This document shows, piece by piece, positions 24,632 to 32,458 of a DNA stretch of 33,800 nucleotides. Origin of the DNA: Dysgonamonadaceae bacterium (GTDB lineage Bacteria > Bacteroidota > Bacteroidia > Bacteroidales > Azobacteroidaceae); the NCBI GenBank assembly GCA_031256775.1, contig JAIRPX010000296.1, positions 1-33,800 of the forward strand, read 5' to 3'. The stretch's first letter is position 1, and each line of letters opens with the position of its first letter. A program made the position numbers and the translations under genes. The notes under the pieces were generated by a model. It ran no database searches, was not told the origin of the DNA, and worked only from the letters and a program-made list of their open reading frames with translations.

Positions 24632-26071
24632 ATGAAAAGAAATATAATTGGTTTAATATCTTTATTGTCTGTTATTCTGGTCTTTATGCTTTCATGCGAT
24701 GATAAATACTACAATATAGATAACGATTTTTATAAAAATAAAAAAGTGATGGTCAGGAATCCGTTGAATGGCGATACTTTGCGGATTGAACAGAATAATA
24801 CAGACCAGATAATGTTGAAAGAGCCTGACGATTCTACAATCGTTTTCGATAATCGTGGCTTTATATTCAAATTGGAGAAAGACAATATTGTCTCAATTAC
24901 GGAAGATGGCGCGGTTACTCCAATTTCAAGGGGCGTTACCCGCTTGGATATTATTTTCCGCTCAAACGCCAATCTTAATACTTCAATATTTGTGGAAGTA
25001 TATAAACAGTATCAGGCGGTTGAAGGTATTTATATTCCTGTTTCTATGGAGAATAAGATAATTGAAGTGGGCGAATCTTTCGACCTCGCACCCCATATCG
25101 TGGCTGTGCCTGTTAATGCCGACAACCGGAAACTGCATTTCTCAATGGCAGAATCTTCTCAACAGTATGCTTCAATTACCGACGAAGGTGTTGTTACGGG
25201 GCTTCAAACAACGGGAAGGAACAGGGCTGTCGTGAAAATCGTTTCTGACGAAAATGACACGATTACGGCTGATTTTAGAATCCAGGTTGTTAATGAAATA
25301 CTCGTTACGTCTGTTAACCTGTTGCAGGGATTAGACGGTGTTGAAATAGGTTTAGGGGAAACTATCGACCTGAATCTTTGCACTTCGGTTAGCCCCGATA
25401 ATGTTAATGTTAACAATAAAAAGTTGTCATTCGCACTTCTCGAAGGCGCTGACGTACTGTCGTTAAATGCCGACGGCGTGATTACGGCTATTGGGGTGGG
25501 TACGGCTAAATTAAGCGCTACCAGTAAAAACGGTATTTCCAGAGAGTTCTCTATTATCGTCAAAACAGGTATTACAGACCTGACACGACTGCTATGGTCT
25601 GTGACTACTTCTGTCGATTATGGTTTTTATCCCGATGCTGCTACTGGTATGCCGGAGGATATGTTCGACAACAAAAATGATACTTATTTCGCTGTCGTAA
25701 AGCCGGGTAAATCGTTTAACGGGTTTTCTACGCCTTCGGATCATACGCCATATTTTATCGTGGATATGAAAACTGCGCAGAAATTTAACTATATACGCTG
25801 GAATCACAGATCTTCTAACGGCGAAAGTTATTTGCGAGTATGGGGAATCAAAATTGCTGGCAGCGTTGGTGGCGAAACTTTTACGGATATATCGCAATCG
25901 GATATCGCAATCCCGTATGAAAGCAATACTTCTACTTTTCATATCAATATCCCGGAATCGGAATACAGGTATGTGAAAGTTTATCTTACAAAATGGAGCG
26001 ACAATTCCGGCGGATCAACTTCCGGAAATACAATGCAAATTGCTGAGTTCGGTTTGGGGCTTCAGAAGTAA
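24632..26071 (+). CDS. Surface lipoprotein with Ig-like (BIG2) repeats and F5/8C-like domain; probable glycan-binding protein
   Basis: A 479-residue lipoprotein (signal peptide ending FMLSC, Cys22). Three Ig-like segments follow: about 40-125, about 130-220 (IIEVGESFDL ... ITDEGVVTGL) and about 224-312 (VEIGLGETIDLNL ... LNADGVITAIGVGTAKLSA), the latter two typical bacterial Ig-like group 2 domains acting as spacers. Residues about 318-479 form an F5/8C (discoidin)-like domain with FAVVKPGKSFNGFSTP (353-368), FIVDMKTAQKFNYIRW and YRYVKVYLTKW. Its place after the SusD and the multi-domain layout match a 'surface glycan-binding protein' (SGBP, SusE/F-like position). Binding to a glycan or glycoprotein is inferred. 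Its stop codon is the first three bases of an octamer array. Confidence 0.85.
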   Translation: MKRNIIGLISLLSVILVFMLSCDDKYYNIDNDFYKNKKVMVRNPLNGDTLRIEQNNTDQIMLKEPDDSTIVFDNRGFIFKLEKDNIVSITEDGAVTPISRGVTRLDIIFRSNANLNTSIFVEVYKQYQAVEGIYIPVSMENKIIEVGESFDLAPHIVAVPVNADNRKLHFSMAESSQQYASITDEGVVTGLQTTGRNRAVVKIVSDENDTITADFRIQVVNEILVTSVNLLQGLDGVEIGLGETIDLNLCTSVSPDNVNVNNKKLSFALLEGADVLSLNADGVITAIGVGTAKLSATSKNGISREFSIIVKTGITDLTRLLWSVTTSVDYGFYPDAATGMPEDMFDNKNDTYFAVVKPGKSFNGFSTPSDHTPYFIVDMKTAQKFNYIRWNHRSSNGESYLRVWGIKIAGSVGGETFTDISQSDIAIPYESNTSTFHINIPESEYRYVKVYLTKWSDNSGGSTSGNTMQIAEFGLGLQK

Positions 26072-26178
26072 ACAAGTAGACGAGGAGACAAGTAAACGAG
26101 TTGATAGTAAACAAGTAAACAAGTAAACAAGTAGACAAGTAGACGAGTTGATAGTAGACAAGTAGACGAGTAAACAAG
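26069..26178 (+). repeat. Tandem array of twelve octamers with two TTGATAG spacers
   Basis: The octamers follow TARACRAG (TAAACAAG, TAGACAAG, TAGACGAG, TAAACGAG and one GAGACAAG). The order is four octamers, TTGATAG (26101-26107), five octamers, TTGATAG (26148-26154), three octamers. The first octamer starts at the stop codon of the upstream gene, so the array begins with its TAA. Because the unit is 8 bases, stops occur in all three frames. No hairpin is evident. After it, 26179-26281 is an AT-rich leader with one GCGCCA hairpin. Confidence 0.9.
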
Positions 26179-26222
26179 TGGATAATCTTCTTATGTAATA
26201 TATTTTAATTAAATGTAGCCCC

Positions 26223-26242
26223 GCGCCAGGCTTAAATGGCGC
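26223..26242 (+). terminator. Hairpin after the octamer array
   Basis: GCGCCA (26223-26228) pairs exactly with TGGCGC (26237-26242) around an 8-base loop, followed by TTATTTAATG. This may terminate the GH105/Sus-like transcript, or partly insulate the beta-helix gene 40 bases on. The run after it is AT-rich but not a pure T-run. Confidence 0.45.
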
Positions 26243-26281
26243 TTATTTAATGATTTATTTATAATTTAATTGTTTTTGATC

Positions 26282-29200
26282 ATGAAAAAAATTAGTTTCT
26301 TTTTTATTTTGGCGATAACGCTTTTATGCGTTTCCGCAAGTAGTGCGTTTGCGCAAGATCCTGTCTATTACGACTTCGACCGCGCAAACTGGGTAGCGCA
26401 GGCTCCACCGTATTCACCAACGGATGCGGCTGTCGACGGCAATGTGGCTGGTCCGGAGTATCTGCTTGATGACAATCAGGGTACTTTCCTCGCTTTAGTT
26501 AAACCGGGAAAATCTTTAAACGGAGTAACCGGTCCGGCAACTATTCAGGAACTCGGTTTTACAATTGATTTCAATGCTTCTTTGAAAGTCAATTATTTTA
26601 GAATTTTGTTCAGGAACAACAATTCTGCAGATTATATACGTCCATGGCAAGTTTCTATCTATGGAAGTAATGGAACAGAACCTGATCCTGCTAACAGAAC
26701 ATGGACACAGATTCAAAGCAAACTTGGAGCAAATGTGATTACATTGCCTAATGCAGAAGGGGAAGGCGGTACTCGCAATACAGGAAACCTGGAGCTTGAT
26801 AATACGCAAAACTACACTTCAATAAAAGTAGTGTATGAAGGTATGAGTCCTTCTACGTCGGGCAATTCATTGCAGGTTGCTGAATTTTTTGTCGGAAGAG
26901 TTACGAATGACAGGGTGATCGACGATCTGGAAGATCTTTCTTTTGGTGATGTATTAATGAACGCAACGTCTGAAAAAACATTGGTCGTAGGAGCTGCAAA
27001 CTTGAATAATCCGCTCACTTATACGCTTGGAAGTGAACCTGATGCAGCTGCATTTACCCTAACTCCCGGCGCATGGGAAAGCACGGGCGGAACGGTTGTC
27101 GTGAAATTTGCGCCAACTGCGAAAAAGGCTTATGCTACAACGTTGACAATTAACAGCGTCGGCGCTCTCGCCCCGAAAACGATTAATCTGACGGGAAATG
27201 CCGATTTCGATTTGCCTGTGGAAATAAGCAACGCTTCTACCGAAAAATGGTATTACATTCAGTTTGCCCGACAGTCTGTTAATAATAAGGTACTGGAAGT
27301 GGCGAATCCATCTGTCGATGGCGATACTATCGTTCAGTCGCCTCTGAACGATAATAATGTTAATCAGCAATGGAAATTTACTGGTACATGGGACAACTAT
27401 GTGTTAGTGAACAAATCCGGCAAACAGATGTATTATGCTTATGCCCCGAAAGGACAGGATCCGGGTTCGGGAGACGAAATACCCGAAATAAACAGGTATG
27501 TGGCAAAAAGCACAGGTGATAAATTCGGATTTATTCGCTACCAGACTACCGACACTTGGCAGCTGAAAAATACTTCCAGCAGCGTAGCTCCTGACGACAA
27601 GTTGTACCTTAATGATATATCAGGCGAAAAAACAGGCGGTTACAGCTTGAACAATGCCGGTAATCAGCTGGTTTTTATTCCCGTAGATCAACCAAGATTA
27701 GTCGTTGCCGACACTGTTAGACTTGGATCTGCTAAACAGTATGCTACCGATACTGTTAAAATTGCAATTGGAGCCGTTAAAATAACAAGCCCGATCAGCG
27801 TGGCTATTACCGGAGATGCGGAAAACGTATTTGTCCTGAATACAACTACTTTGCCTTCTGCAGGAGGCGAAATTGAAATCCTGTTTACTCCTAACAAGTA
27901 TAAAACAGATTATTATGCAGATATTACTTTAACAAGCGGAAGCTTGACGAAATCTTTCGTATTGTTTTCTACTTCAAAAGTTACTGCAAGTAAATACTAC
28001 GTGGGCGGCTCTGTTTGGGGAACTCGCGCCGACGGCGATATTGTTGATGCAATTCCTGCCTTGAAAGCTGGCGACGAAGTGTGGATTGCAAGCGGCGAAT
28101 ACACGGTTGCTCAAATTGGAGTTCCTGCCGACGTTGCAATATATGGTGGTTTCGCAGGTACTGAAACTTCTGTAAGCCAGCGCGCTAAGGGCAGCAAGGC
28201 TTGGGAATTTACAAATGCTGTAGTATTGAAAAACAGCGCTGCACTCGTGATGTCTATTACAGGAGCTAACACAATTATCGACGGTATAACTTTTGAAGGA
28301 ACTTCTACGGTTGGACGAGCTATCCAGAACACAACATCTACGGCTACAAACGGAATAATCCGTAATTGTATTATGAAGAATTTCACTTCAAACGCCGACG
28401 GTGGCGCAATGAATATCCGCTACAAAACAGAAATATATAACTGTTTGATAACCGGAAATAAAGCAAATAAGGGCGGTGCCGCTTACCTGGACAATACTAT
28501 TATTCACGATTGCGAAATTACCAACAACAGCGTGCCTACAGACATTCTTAAACCTATTGGAAACCAGAATGGCGGCGGCGGCGGTTTGTTGCTCGCTCCG
28601 GAAGGTTCGGGATGCCGCGCTTACAACCTGTTGATTTCAGGTAATACGGCTTCTTTTGGCGGCGGAGTTTTCGTTCGCAGCACAAGTAAACTCTACAACA
28701 GTATTATCGTGGAAAATACGGCGGCTAAATCGGGTAGCGGTATAACTTTTGACGAACGCGATAATAATTCTACTGTTTACAATGTTACTGTTGCTAACAA
28801 CCATGCAGGTCCTAATGGCGCTGGAATATGCTTCGCAGCTGATGGTAGCGACAGGGTTCAAAAACTCTACAACGCAATCCTTTTCAACAATACAGATACT
28901 TATGACGATGTTTATAATATCGGCGTAAATGAATCGGGAGCTGGAAAGGCGAAACCGGAAATGAAAAATATCATTATCGACGACGTCGACTATTATGTTG
29001 GCGAAAATCCAAATCTTGATATTGTTTTTGGCGTTGCCGAAGATAATCGCGATAAATTGTTTGTTACTGATACATGGGTTACGGTAGATAATTCACCAGG
29101 TATTGACAAAGGTATATACACGCTTTCGGAAGCGACTACCGATCCTGATACGGGCGAACCTGTTCCTGCTGTTACTCTCGAATTTGCAAACAATAAAGAT

Positions 29201-29440
29201 TTTGCAGGTAAAGCGAGAATATATGGAAGCTCTATTGATATTGGTCCTTATGAATATAGTCCTGGAAATGCTATCGCTAAACCGAATATCGCAGAAGGAA
29301 AGGTTATTGCTACGACATACTACAATATTCAGGGTATGGAAATTGCTAAACCGGTCGATACTGGAATTTACATCAAAAAGGATTTGATGGAAAATAACAG
29401 CGTGCGCGTAACTAAAATATTATTTCTGAATAAGAAATAG
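26282..29440 (+). CDS. Large secreted protein: F5/8C-like, choice-of-anchor/ASH-like, ricin-type-lectin-like and right-handed beta-helix domains
   Basis: A 1052-residue exported protein. I use the ATG at 26282; an in-frame TTG lies 12 bases upstream. Signal peptide about 1-25 (ends SSAFA). F5/8C-like domain about 28-210 with LALVKPGKSLNGVTGP (71-86). Next an ASH/choice-of-anchor-like segment (LSFGDVLMNATSEKTLVVGA, about 215-310), then a region resembling ricin-type lectin folds (KWYYIQFAR ... NNVNQQWKFTG, about 313-470), a second anchor-like segment (about 472-565), and from about 572 to 1000 a right-handed parallel beta-helix rich in GGA/GGG and NNT motifs like those of Chlamydia-type polymorphic membrane proteins. 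The C-terminal 40 residues (YYNIQGMEIAKP ... GIYIKKDL) resemble the short sorting tails of Bacteroidota. No catalytic residues were seen; adhesion or polysaccharide binding is likely, and lyase activity is possible. Confidence 0.82.
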   Translation: MKKISFFFILAITLLCVSASSAFAQDPVYYDFDRANWVAQAPPYSPTDAAVDGNVAGPEYLLDDNQGTFLALVKPGKSLNGVTGPATIQELGFTIDFNASLKVNYFRILFRNNNSADYIRPWQVSIYGSNGTEPDPANRTWTQIQSKLGANVITLPNAEGEGGTRNTGNLELDNTQNYTSIKVVYEGMSPSTSGNSLQVAEFFVGRVTNDRVIDDLEDLSFGDVLMNATSEKTLVVGAANLNNPLTYTLGSEPDAAAFTLTPGAWESTGGTVVVKFAPTAKKAYATTLTINSVGALAPKTINLTGNADFDLPVEISNASTEKWYYIQFARQSVNNKVLEVANPSVDGDTIVQSPLNDNNVNQQWKFTGTWDNYVLVNKSGKQMYYAYAPKGQDPGSGDEIPEINRYVAKSTGDKFGFIRYQTTDTWQLKNTSSSVAPDDKLYLNDISGEKTGGYSLNNAGNQLVFIPVDQPRLVVADTVRLGSAKQYATDTVKIAIGAVKITSPISVAITGDAENVFVLNTTTLPSAGGEIEILFTPNKYKTDYYADITLTSGSLTKSFVLFSTSKVTASKYYVGGSVWGTRADGDIVDAIPALKAGDEVWIASGEYTVAQIGVPADVAIYGGFAGTETSVSQRAKGSKAWEFTNAVVLKNSAALVMSITGANTIIDGITFEGTSTVGRAIQNTTSTATNGIIRNCIMKNFTSNADGGAMNIRYKTEIYNCLITGNKANKGGAAYLDNTIIHDCEITNNSVPTDILKPIGNQNGGGGGLLLAPEGSGCRAYNLLISGNTASFGGGVFVRSTSKLYNSIIVENTAAKSGSGITFDERDNNSTVYNVTVANNHAGPNGAGICFAADGSDRVQKLYNAILFNNTDTYDDVYNIGVNESGAGKAKPEMKNIIIDDVDYYVGENPNLDIVFGVAEDNRDKLFVTDTWVTVDNSPGIDKGIYTLSEATTDPDTGEPVPAVTLEFANNKDFAGKARIYGSSIDIGPYEYSPGNAIAKPNIAEGKVIATTYYNIQGMEIAKPVDTGIYIKKDLMENNSVRVTKILFLNKK

Positions 29441-29914
29441 AATATAATTCTTATGTTGGTGCGTATATTCGCTATGAAGGATAGATATTTGAAATCAATC
29501 TCAGGAAGCTGTCTGATCCCTGCATTTTTGCAAGGTGTGTTTTTGTATAAGGTTCAATTATTCAAATTCATAATATTCATGTATTCATGTATTCATATAT
29601 TGAGATGCTTCTGGGTTGCTTCGCTAACGCTCGTGATGACGCGTCTGCGGACTCATTGATTCATTTATTAAATGCCAATGTCGCAATGACGCGCCAACAT
29701 ATTCTTAAATTAGGAATTGAGAATTATAAATTATGAATTATAAATTATAAATTATGAATTATAAATTTGCTGAGCGGTCTTGTTCTTGGTGTTATCTCTC
29801 GCTGTCGCGGGTTTATGTATCGTCATTGCGAGCGTTAGCGCCAGCAAATGTTGGACGCGCCAGCAAATTCATAATTCATAATTCATAATTCCTAATTATT
29901 AAAAACTTTTCATT
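29441..29914. repeat. Repeat-filled intergenic region
   Basis: This 474-base gap holds three 8-base units ATTCATGT/ATTCATAT (29575-29598), an inverted REP-like copy (29609-29641, minus), a truncated direct copy (29821-29840), and two inverted arms: AATTAGGAATT...AATTTGCTG at 29709-29772 and CAGCAAATT...CCTAATT at 29861-29897. A directly repeated CGCCAGCAAAT appears at about 29840 and 29859. A 68-codon open frame at 29453-29659 overlaps these repeats and has no homology I recognise, so I do not call it. No promoter was found for the M60 gene. Confidence 0.75.
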
Positions 29915-32413
29915 ATGCGAAAAATACTTTTTACTGTCTTTTTATTCTCAGCAGTTTTTGTCAGGGCGGCAATTACAACGCCTTATCCGGATACAATTGA
30001 ACTCCGGCAAATAAACAGCGCTGAAAAAGAAAGGGTTCGACTTTGTCAGAATCACAAAAAATACGACAAGCAGCCTACCGGTTTCTATATAGCAGCCGGT
30101 AATAAATTAGAGCTGAATGTTGAAATAATTTCAACTGCCGACAATAATGTAATGCCGTCTGTAACGGTGGGAACTCTGGGGTTTAATGTCGAAGGAAGAA
30201 ATACAGGCACATCTACTGTGCTGACGGAAGGCGTAAATGTTATAACAAACCACTCAGGAGGACTTGTGTGGCTGAGTTTTATTCAAGACGCAGCTGCCGA
30301 ACCGAAAGGACTGGCGAAGATTACTTTTACGGATAACAGCGAACACGTAAGAGTCCCGCGTTTTGTTCACGGAACAACTACAGACGCTGAATTTGCAGAA
30401 ATGCTGACAACTTACACAACACCCGACGTGCTTTATCAGTCGGATTATGTTGTGGTTGCCGCTACAAAAAGCGCCGCTAACCAGTTCTCAAAAGATAACA
30501 ACAAGGTTTACTGGCTAAATTCTATCCATACGCTGCTCGCTAAGGAAGACGAAATAAGCGGTATGGACAATAACGACGCTAACCCCGTGCATCACAGGCT
30601 GAAAACGGGCGAAGTGAGATTCCTTCTCGTGGAAAATACTTCGGCAAGCCCGCACGCAAGTTCAGCCGGTTATACTGGCTATCCTAATGGCTCAAGATCG
30701 AGATATTTGACGCAGCTGGGTACTTCTTCCAACAACTCATGGATGCTCGGTCATGAACTCGGTCATCAGCACCAGCAGGGAGCTTACATGATAAGCATGG
30801 CTACGGAATCTACCGTAAACATTTATTCTTACGTGGTGGAACGCTATTTCTCCGAACTGAACAATCCGGGAACTGTTTTCAACCGTACAACTGCCGCCCT
30901 GTGGAGTTCCGCAAGGAACACATACCTGAAAATGCCGTTCTCCAAACGGATATATGACTCTGGCGGCGACAATAACGATTTCGTGACAAGCATCGGTTTC
31001 AGCGGAAACAAGGACGAACTGAGGTTTCTGCCATGGGAACAGCTTTTCCTGCTTTTCGGAGACCAGTTCTACAAAAACTTGCACCGCGTTGTGAGGGAAG
31101 AAAAAATTCCTAACGGTAGCGGAACTCCCGATGAACGACGAGCTTACCTGATTTGGAAAGCTTCGCAGGTGTCGGGTTACGATCTAACGGAATTTTTCAA
31201 CATTTGGGGAATACGTGTGTCGGATGCTGATATAAAAGCCAAACTGCGAGCAAGGATTGCTAATGCTTTGAATACCGGCGCTATCGTTGCCCTTCCATAC
31301 TCCGTAGAAGAATGTGTAAGGGTAACTGGGCAAAACCGACCAGACTGGACGCCTTTGACGTTGAGAGGCATAACTGCTTCTTTCCCCGACGGCGCAGCTG
31401 AGCCTGTTGACCGCGCCGACTGGGATATAACAGCTTCATTAGCAGGTCCTGTGGATGCAACGGTTGCCCCGCTTGGCGACTTCCCAAAATACATGATCGA
31501 CGGTAATAACGGAACGGCTTTCCTTTTCGTTAAACCGGGAAGATCTCTCGGTGGCGTCACTACGCCTGCCGATGCTGAACTTTCATTTACCGTTGACATG
31601 AAAACGCAGAAACCGTTCAACTACGTCAGCTATATGCACAGGACAGGCAATACTTCCACCTATATCAGGGCAAGGCAAATTTCGATTTACGGCTCTAACG
31701 ATAACGCTGATTTTGCGCCTGTATATGAACATTATGTAATAGATCACGTGAAAAACGCCAACGAAATAACGGTTGAATTTCCTCAAGCTTCATACCGATA
31801 TATCAAGGTGGTTATAGAAGCGTGGGACGAAGACAACGGAAATACCGTGCAAGTGGCTGAATTTAACGCAGGTATTAAAGCGCCAGAAGAACAACTGCCA
31901 ACGCCCGATCCCTTGAAATTCAAGGTGAACGTTGTGGCTGACGACGGAATTGTTACTGAGCAGTCGGGAATAAACCTCGCCGACGAAGACAGCAATTATA
32001 CGGTGAGCTTTTCATTGGCAACGGGAAAAAAACTTGCAAATATTACTGTTGACGGCGAAAATGCCGCCCCGATAACGGTCAATAACGGATACGAACTGAC
32101 TGTAAATGTTAAAAACCACGTCGATATTAATATTACTTCGGAAATATTAACTGCTATAGATCAGATATTAAACAACAACGATGAAATCAGCATTTTCCCA
32201 AATCCGGCAAAAGCGGGGGAACCATTCTTCGTTAATTTGAACGGAGACTTTAAGAACGCTTCATTTGCCGTTTATACATCCACCGGCGTTAAAATAATAG
32301 ACCGCAAAGTAAATCAAAGTCTATTTGAAATATCTGTTGACAAACCCGGAATTTATTTCCTGAATACGAAGAAAAACGGAATAACAAAAACAGCAAAAAT
32401 AGCTGTAAAATAA
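29915..32413 (+). CDS. M60-family (enhancin-like) zinc metallopeptidase with F5/8C-like and T9SS sorting domains
   Basis: An 832-residue secreted enzyme. The signal peptide is about 1-18. The peptidase domain (about 60-470) contains the gluzincin motif HELGH (280-284) followed after 13 residues by Glu298 in MATESTVNIYS, the third zinc ligand arrangement of the M60 family, whose known members cleave mucins and other O-glycosylated proteins. An F5/8C-like domain follows (about 500-654, with LFVKPGRSLGGVTTP), then an Ig-like or linker stretch and the C-terminal T9SS type A sorting domain (758-832: ISIFPNPAKAGEPFFVNL ... GIYFLNTKKNGITKTAKI). That domain sends it across the outer membrane, so it should act outside the cell. 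It is preceded by a repeat-rich gap and followed by a beta-helix gene. Confidence 0.92.
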   Translation: MRKILFTVFLFSAVFVRAAITTPYPDTIELRQINSAEKERVRLCQNHKKYDKQPTGFYIAAGNKLELNVEIISTADNNVMPSVTVGTLGFNVEGRNTGTSTVLTEGVNVITNHSGGLVWLSFIQDAAAEPKGLAKITFTDNSEHVRVPRFVHGTTTDAEFAEMLTTYTTPDVLYQSDYVVVAATKSAANQFSKDNNKVYWLNSIHTLLAKEDEISGMDNNDANPVHHRLKTGEVRFLLVENTSASPHASSAGYTGYPNGSRSRYLTQLGTSSNNSWMLGHELGHQHQQGAYMISMATESTVNIYSYVVERYFSELNNPGTVFNRTTAALWSSARNTYLKMPFSKRIYDSGGDNNDFVTSIGFSGNKDELRFLPWEQLFLLFGDQFYKNLHRVVREEKIPNGSGTPDERRAYLIWKASQVSGYDLTEFFNIWGIRVSDADIKAKLRARIANALNTGAIVALPYSVEECVRVTGQNRPDWTPLTLRGITASFPDGAAEPVDRADWDITASLAGPVDATVAPLGDFPKYMIDGNNGTAFLFVKPGRSLGGVTTPADAELSFTVDMKTQKPFNYVSYMHRTGNTSTYIRARQISIYGSNDNADFAPVYEHYVIDHVKNANEITVEFPQASYRYIKVVIEAWDEDNGNTVQVAEFNAGIKAPEEQLPTPDPLKFKVNVVADDGIVTEQSGINLADEDSNYTVSFSLATGKKLANITVDGENAAPITVNNGYELTVNVKNHVDINITSEILTAIDQILNNNDEISIFPNPAKAGEPFFVNLNGDFKNASFAVYTSTGVKIIDRKVNQSLFEISVDKPGIYFLNTKKNGITKTAKIAVK

Positions 32414-32458
32414 ATATTTATAATTTTTAATTTTTGCTTTTATATAATTTTAGAAATC

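Noticed and set aside
25986-26177. Minus-strand frame rich in Leu, Val and Tyr (apparent membrane protein)
   Set aside because: The hydrophobic pattern is the translation of the octamer array on the opposite strand of a real gene end.
26069-26178. CRISPR-like array
   Set aside because: Units are 8 bases with no unique spacers of 30-40 bases; the two spacers are the same heptamer. It is a simple tandem array.
29453-29659. 68-codon open frame after the beta-helix gene
   Set aside because: It consists partly of tandem ATTCATGT units and an inverted REP-like copy, and no family resemblance is visible.
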